A stretch of DNA of 8,037 nucleotides from Chryseobacterium gleum (GTDB lineage Bacteria > Bacteroidota > Bacteroidia > Flavobacteriales_D > Crocinitomicaceae). The notes under the pieces are model-generated. The model made no database searches and had not been told where the DNA came from. It saw nothing but the letters and a program-made list of their open reading frames with translations. Positions 6,785 to 8,037 of this stretch are shown here, piece by piece. Every line of letters starts with the position of its first letter. Position 1 is the first letter of the stretch. A program made the position numbers and the translations under genes. The stretch lies in NCBI GenBank assembly GCA_945877045.1, contig CAMCQW010000078.1, positions 1 to 8,037 on the forward strand, given 5' to 3'.

Positions 6785-6837
6785 AACTTTTAGATTTTTA
6801 AATTAAACTTATATTAATTGATTTGTTACAGATTTAC

Positions 6838-8037
6838 TTATTTTAATTGAATATCACTTTGGATTTCTTCTCCGTTTTCTGCTTCTAGATCCTTTCCTCC
6901 ACGTCCTAAATGCGTCATTACATTTCTAAAACCAATGTAGCACTTAGCCGTATCTTGATATTCAAATGTACGTGTTGAGTTCATAAGATAATATCCTATA
7001 TCTTTCCATGATCCACCACGAATAACTTTACGCTTTTTGATAGGATGATCACCATCTTTTGCATCGTATTGGTTGTCAGAGTTCAAATCATGGGTAAATT
7101 CGCTGTAAGACGCTTCGTATGCTGTTGAACACCATTCAGCAACATTTCCAGCCATACAATACAAACCAAAAGCATTTGGATTGTAAGAATATACTTTAAC
7201 AGTGTGGAAACCACCATCTTCAAAATACCTACCTCTCATTGGCTTAAAGTTGGCTAAGAAACAACCATTAGCATTTCTAATGTATGGACCACCCCAAGGA
7301 TACTGAGATAAATCTAAGTCACCACGAGCGCCTCTTTCCCATTCAGTTTCAGAAGGTAATCTAAAATTGTTTACGAATAAATCACCGTTAGATAACAACC
7401 AGCTGTGGTATAATTGTGTTCTCCAAACAGAAAACGCTTTAGCTTGTGACCATGTAACACCGACAACAGGATAATTATCATAAGCAGTATGCCAAAAATA
7501 ATTTTGCGTCATTGGGTCATGAAAAGAATAGGTAAAATCCCTCACCCAACACATTGTATCAGGATAAACGTGAATTCTTTCTTTAATAATAAATCTACTT
7601 CTATCTGTATGCCCTCGAATCGCATTATGCTGACCTTTTGTGTTTGTGTATCCTAAATCCAAATCTTGACCCGGATTAATTAAAATACCACCTTCAATAA
7701 GTGCTACACCATTTTCATCCGTAGGAACAGAAGAAAAATTAGTTGGATCAATCAACGTCGGATCATTATAGACCGTTGAATCAAACATTACTTGACTTCC
7801 ATCAATGTTTAAAGTTGAGCGATGAAGGCCGTTATTTTTATAATCCTTAGAAAGTGGGTCACGACGATGATTTTGTGATAAATCTTCGTGTAAGTAATTA
7901 TAAGAATTTCGAGCATCTACGTCAGCTGTTTGTATTTTTCCACGTTTTGCAGCTTCTTTGAAATCAATCCAGAAATAATCATAAAACAAAAGACGTGTAT
8001 CCAACTGCTTATTTTTAAAAAATTGTTCCTCCTGACC
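6838..8037 (-). CDS. gldK: GldK, outer-membrane-associated ring lipoprotein of the type IX secretion system (N-terminus outside window)
   Basis: GldK (PorK) is a lipoprotein on the periplasmic face of the outer membrane that forms the ring with GldN. The visible 399 residues have a formylglycine-generating-enzyme (FGE/SUMF1) fold. Numbered from the window edge, the landmarks are YPVVGVTW (189-196), RLPSETEWERGARG (226-239), YPWG (246-249), AGNVAEW (296-302), RGGSW (340-344) and IGFR near the end. The two catalytic FGE cysteines expected just after GGS are absent (GGSWKDIGYYLMNSTR), so it is a structural family member, not an oxidase. The frame is open to base 8037 without a stop (GQEEQFFKNKQLDTRL). 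An in-frame TTG at 8004 is therefore not the start; the signal peptide, lipobox and first part of the domain (perhaps 70-100 residues) are missing. A charged tail (EAENGEEIQSDIQLK) ends the protein. The gldL ATG follows 53 nt further on. Genus-level function in secretion, gliding or both cannot be told. Confidence 0.95.
   Translation of the reverse strand, partial: GQEEQFFKNKQLDTRLLFYDYFWIDFKEAAKRGKIQTADVDARNSYNYLHEDLSQNHRRDPLSKDYKNNGLHRSTLNIDGSQVMFDSTVYNDPTLIDPTNFSSVPTDENGVALIEGGILINPGQDLDLGYTNTKGQHNAIRGHTDRSRFIIKERIHVYPDTMCWVRDFTYSFHDPMTQNYFWHTAYDNYPVVGVTWSQAKAFSVWRTQLYHSWLLSNGDLFVNNFRLPSETEWERGARGDLDLSQYPWGGPYIRNANGCFLANFKPMRGRYFEDGGFHTVKVYSYNPNAFGLYCMAGNVAEWCSTAYEASYSEFTHDLNSDNQYDAKDGDHPIKKRKVIRGGSWKDIGYYLMNSTRTFEYQDTAKCYIGFRNVMTHLGRGGKDLEAENGEEIQSDIQLK

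Noticed and set aside
6785..6837. Internal promoter between gldK and gldL
   Set aside because: The nearest match is TAAGTTTA, which lacks the final G and any TTG at the right distance. Read-through from gldK is simpler.

Overview
The window comes from an AT-rich member of the Bacteroidota, most likely order Flavobacteriales. The evidence is the canonical gldK-gldL-gldM-gldN block, found only in this phylum. Supporting signs are a Bacteroidota-type promoter (TTG-N19-TAnnTTTG), nearly no Shine-Dalgarno sequences, and a signal peptide followed directly by Gln. The family cannot be fixed from the sequence; the long GldN and GldM are not like Flavobacterium johnsoniae. All seven genes I accept lie on the minus strand, so transcription runs from right to left.

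Right half (about 2821-8037): gldK (N-terminus outside the window), gldL, gldM and gldN, in the standard order and closely spaced, followed by a strong intrinsic terminator (2821-2848). These encode the core of the type IX secretion system and gliding motor. GldL and GldM form the proton-driven inner-membrane motor, and GldM spans the periplasm to reach the GldK/GldN ring under the outer membrane. There is no second gldN-like gene (gldO) after gldN.

Middle (1057-2804): a two-gene unit. An unrecognised 185-residue protein with two membrane segments is followed, after 2 nt, by kbl (2-amino-3-ketobutyrate CoA ligase, threonine catabolism). A perfect -7 box (TATTTTTG) lies between the gldN terminator and the first gene, only 4 nt from its ATG.

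Left (1-1047): a small, probably secreted protein of unknown function with its own well-formed promoter, again with the -7 box 4 nt from the ATG. A 178-nt AT-rich spacer follows, then the N-terminal 169 codons of a beta-class carbonic anhydrase that runs off the window.

No tRNA, rRNA, CRISPR array, insertion sequence or other mobile element was seen. The region looks like ordinary chromosomal core. The least explained parts are the small secreted protein, the membrane protein coupled to kbl, the two possible leaderless starts, and the enlarged GldN and GldM.
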